A stretch of 64,000 nucleotides of DNA from Halalkalibacter alkalisediminis (GTDB lineage: Bacteria; Bacillota; Bacilli; Bacillales; Bacillaceae_D), in assembly GCF_028610705.1 (NCBI RefSeq), contig NZ_JAQQWT010000003.1, positions 171,412-235,411 of the forward strand, in the 5' to 3' direction. Below, piece by piece: positions 62,506 through 64,000 of this stretch (positions are counted from its first letter, which is position 1; every line of letters starts with the position of its first letter). The notes under the pieces were generated by a model, which saw nothing but the letters and a program-made list of their open reading frames with translations, had not been told where the DNA came from and searched no databases. A program made the translations under genes and the position numbers.

Positions 62506-63876
62506 TTATTGAACGGTTTCATCTGCTCCACCAAAAAACTCTTGGTACAATTCTCTTACTGTTCGGTCAGCATCAGAGGCATGGATTCCTAAGATTAAAC
62601 TTACTTCTGATGAACCTTGGTTGATCATCTCAATATTCACGTTGGCTCGCGTTAGAGCAGCTGTAGCTCGTGATGATATCCCGATTGTATTATGCATCCC
62701 TTCGCCTACGATCATCACCATCGCAAAGTCACGTTCCACATAGACATCATCTACACAAAGTTCTTCATTAATTTTTGCAACAATTCTTTCTTCAATCTCA
62801 TCTGTTAACTGCTCTTGACGTAAAATAACGGACGTATCATCAATTCCAGACGGCATATGCTCATAAGACAAGCCCTCGTCTTCTAAAATTTGCAACAATC
62901 GACGCCCGAATCCCACTTCACGGTTCATCAGATACTTACGCACATAAATGGTTGCGAAGCCTTCATCTGCAGCAATCCCAATTACTGGATTTAAAAAATA
63001 TTCTCTTTCAGCAATGATCATCGTTCCTGACGAGGAAGGATTGTTTGTATTTTTCACACAAACGGGGATCCCATTTCTAAAAGCCGGAAATAGAGCTTCA
63101 TCATGGAAAACAGAAAAACCAGCATACGATAATTCTCGCATTTCTCTATATGTCATTCTTTTAATTTTTACTGGATTGTCAATGATTTTAGGATTTGCCG
63201 CAAACACAGAGTCAACATCTGTAAAGTTTTCATATAGGTCCGCTTTCACACCCGCAGCTAAAATAGAACCTGTAATATCTGAACCTCCACGTGAAAATGT
63301 CACAAGTGTTCCTTCTTTTGAATAACCAAAAAACCCTGGGAATACAATAATCTCATCTCGTTGGCGTAAGTGAATAAGGTGATCATATGCTTCTGATAAA
63401 ACTTGCGCATTTCCCGGCTCATCACTTACAAACAAACCGGCATCTTGAGGATTAAGATATGTAGCGTTTAACCCTACTTTTTGAAAATATGAAGCAATTA
63501 ACTTTGCATTATTGTCCTCACCACTGGCTTTGATTAAATCCATGAATGAGTCCCCACGATTTAAATCAAACTCCAGTCTTTTGCGTAAATCCGCCTCAAT
63601 CGTTGCTACGATCTCTCTACCTAGGCCTAAACCTTCTGCAATATCTTCGTAACGCTTTACAACTTCTTGCAATTCAATTTCTGCTTCTCCTTTTTCTAAC
63701 ATCGTTTCGCCTAATTGAATAAGTAGATCTGTTACCTTTGTGTCATCGCTGTGACGCTTTCCAGGTGCAGATACTACAATGATTTTCCGTTCTTTATCCT
63801 CTGCTACAATGGCAGCTACCTTTTTAATTTGCTCCGCACTTGCAACCGATGTTCCCCCAAATTTCGCTACCTTCAT
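62506..63876 (-). CDS. lysC: Aspartate kinase (class III type, ThrD/YclM-like)
   Basis: 456 residues, a single monofunctional chain. N-terminal MKVAKFGGTSVASAEQIKKV, catalytic TFSRGGSDITGSILAAGVKA, and two C-terminal ACT domains (about 310-450; VSLILGIHASDADR near the end). The length is that of B. subtilis YclM/ThrD (454), the threonine-plus-lysine-controlled isozyme, rather than LysC, which has an internal start for a beta subunit. GGAG lies seven bases before the ATG. No lysine riboswitch was seen in the 120 bases upstream. Confidence 0.93.
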   Translation of the reverse strand: MKVAKFGGTSVASAEQIKKVAAIVAEDKERKIIVVSAPGKRHSDDTKVTDLLIQLGETMLEKGEAEIELQEVVKRYEDIAEGLGLGREIVATIEADLRKRLEFDLNRGDSFMDLIKASGEDNNAKLIASYFQKVGLNATYLNPQDAGLFVSDEPGNAQVLSEAYDHLIHLRQRDEIIVFPGFFGYSKEGTLVTFSRGGSDITGSILAAGVKADLYENFTDVDSVFAANPKIIDNPVKIKRMTYREMRELSYAGFSVFHDEALFPAFRNGIPVCVKNTNNPSSSGTMIIAEREYFLNPVIGIAADEGFATIYVRKYLMNREVGFGRRLLQILEDEGLSYEHMPSGIDDTSVILRQEQLTDEIEERIVAKINEELCVDDVYVERDFAMVMIVGEGMHNTIGISSRATAALTRANVNIEMINQGSSEVSLILGIHASDADRTVRELYQEFFGGADETVQ

Positions 63877-64000
63877 CTGTTGTCTCCAGCTCCCTTATCC
63901 TTCGTTTATCTCTACATTTTAAGTTTTTAGAACATTCTCAATATAGCACAATCAAATACGATCTGCAAAGTGATTCTGTTCCGTTATAAGCTTACATAAT

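Noticed and set aside
63877-64000. Lysine riboswitch ahead of lysC
   Set aside because: Only about 120 bases are available and none of the conserved lysine-aptamer segments is present.

Overview
The window reads as a low-GC Gram-positive, spore-forming member of the Bacillaceae, probably an alkaliphile or alkalitolerant relative of Bacillus halodurans / B. pseudofirmus. Reasons seen in the sequence: strong AGGAGG-type ribosome sites, TTGACA/TATAAT promoters, many intrinsic terminators, sporulation genes (spoIIM, mciZ, sda, a YjcZ-type peptide), the order spoIIM-fur-yqzK-xerD-deoB-pupG, and a NaChBac-type voltage-gated sodium channel with the TLESWAS filter. No rRNA, tRNA, complete insertion sequence, prophage or CRISPR array was found.

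Layout. 1-3987: a TAXI-type TRAP substrate-binding lipoprotein (cut by the window edge) preceded by a textbook sigma-54 promoter and palindromic upstream sites, next to an NtrC-family activator and a sensor kinase with its own extracellular solute-binding domain. 4117-7006: an OmpR/VanR-type two-component pair. 7176-13345: a frameshifted hydrolase, a dihydroorotate-dehydrogenase-like protein fused to a duplicated membrane domain, a YycC-like peptide, an L,D-transpeptidase, an acyl-CoA-dehydrogenase-like enzyme and a decayed two-component remnant. 13446-15200: a DUF2294/MpsC-like gene and an SbtA-type bicarbonate permease, each preceded by an intrinsic terminator. 15280-19948: nucleoside salvage and XerD. 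20355-24702: fur, spoIIM, an EndoQ-like repair nuclease, nudF, mciZ and a DUF3866 gene.

24922-38921: mixed housekeeping: TlpA-like thioredoxin, UppP, AEC transporter, COG0523 GTPase, UPF0316, a YcgR/YcgQ-like permease pair, a metallophosphoesterase, CstA with a translationally coupled unknown protein, and a sugar operon (EIIA-Glc-type, PRD antiterminator, fructokinase) headed by an RNA antiterminator site. 39120-42041: small sporulation genes, then a guanine riboswitch controlling xpt and a purine permease. 42120-51990: an SDR, a broken carotenoid gene, a chemoreceptor, a c-di-GMP-linked glycosyltransferase cluster and a graveyard of decayed genes. 52029-64000: asnB, ppk2, a drug/metabolite transporter behind an attenuator, the yqzH/yqjQ-like block, a T-box-controlled proline operon (proB-proA-proC), a WYL-like mini protein, the sodium channel, an unknown gene whose start lies in a hairpin, and aspartokinase.

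The recurring theme is RNA-level control (guanine riboswitch, T-box, RAT antiterminator, two or three unassigned attenuators) and gene decay by frameshift without visible mobile elements. The most distinctive candidate systems are the sigma-54/TAXI sensing module at the left edge, the DHODH-like membrane fusion, and the DUF2294-SbtA module with its twin leader terminators. All functions come from recognition of motifs by eye; no database search was run.
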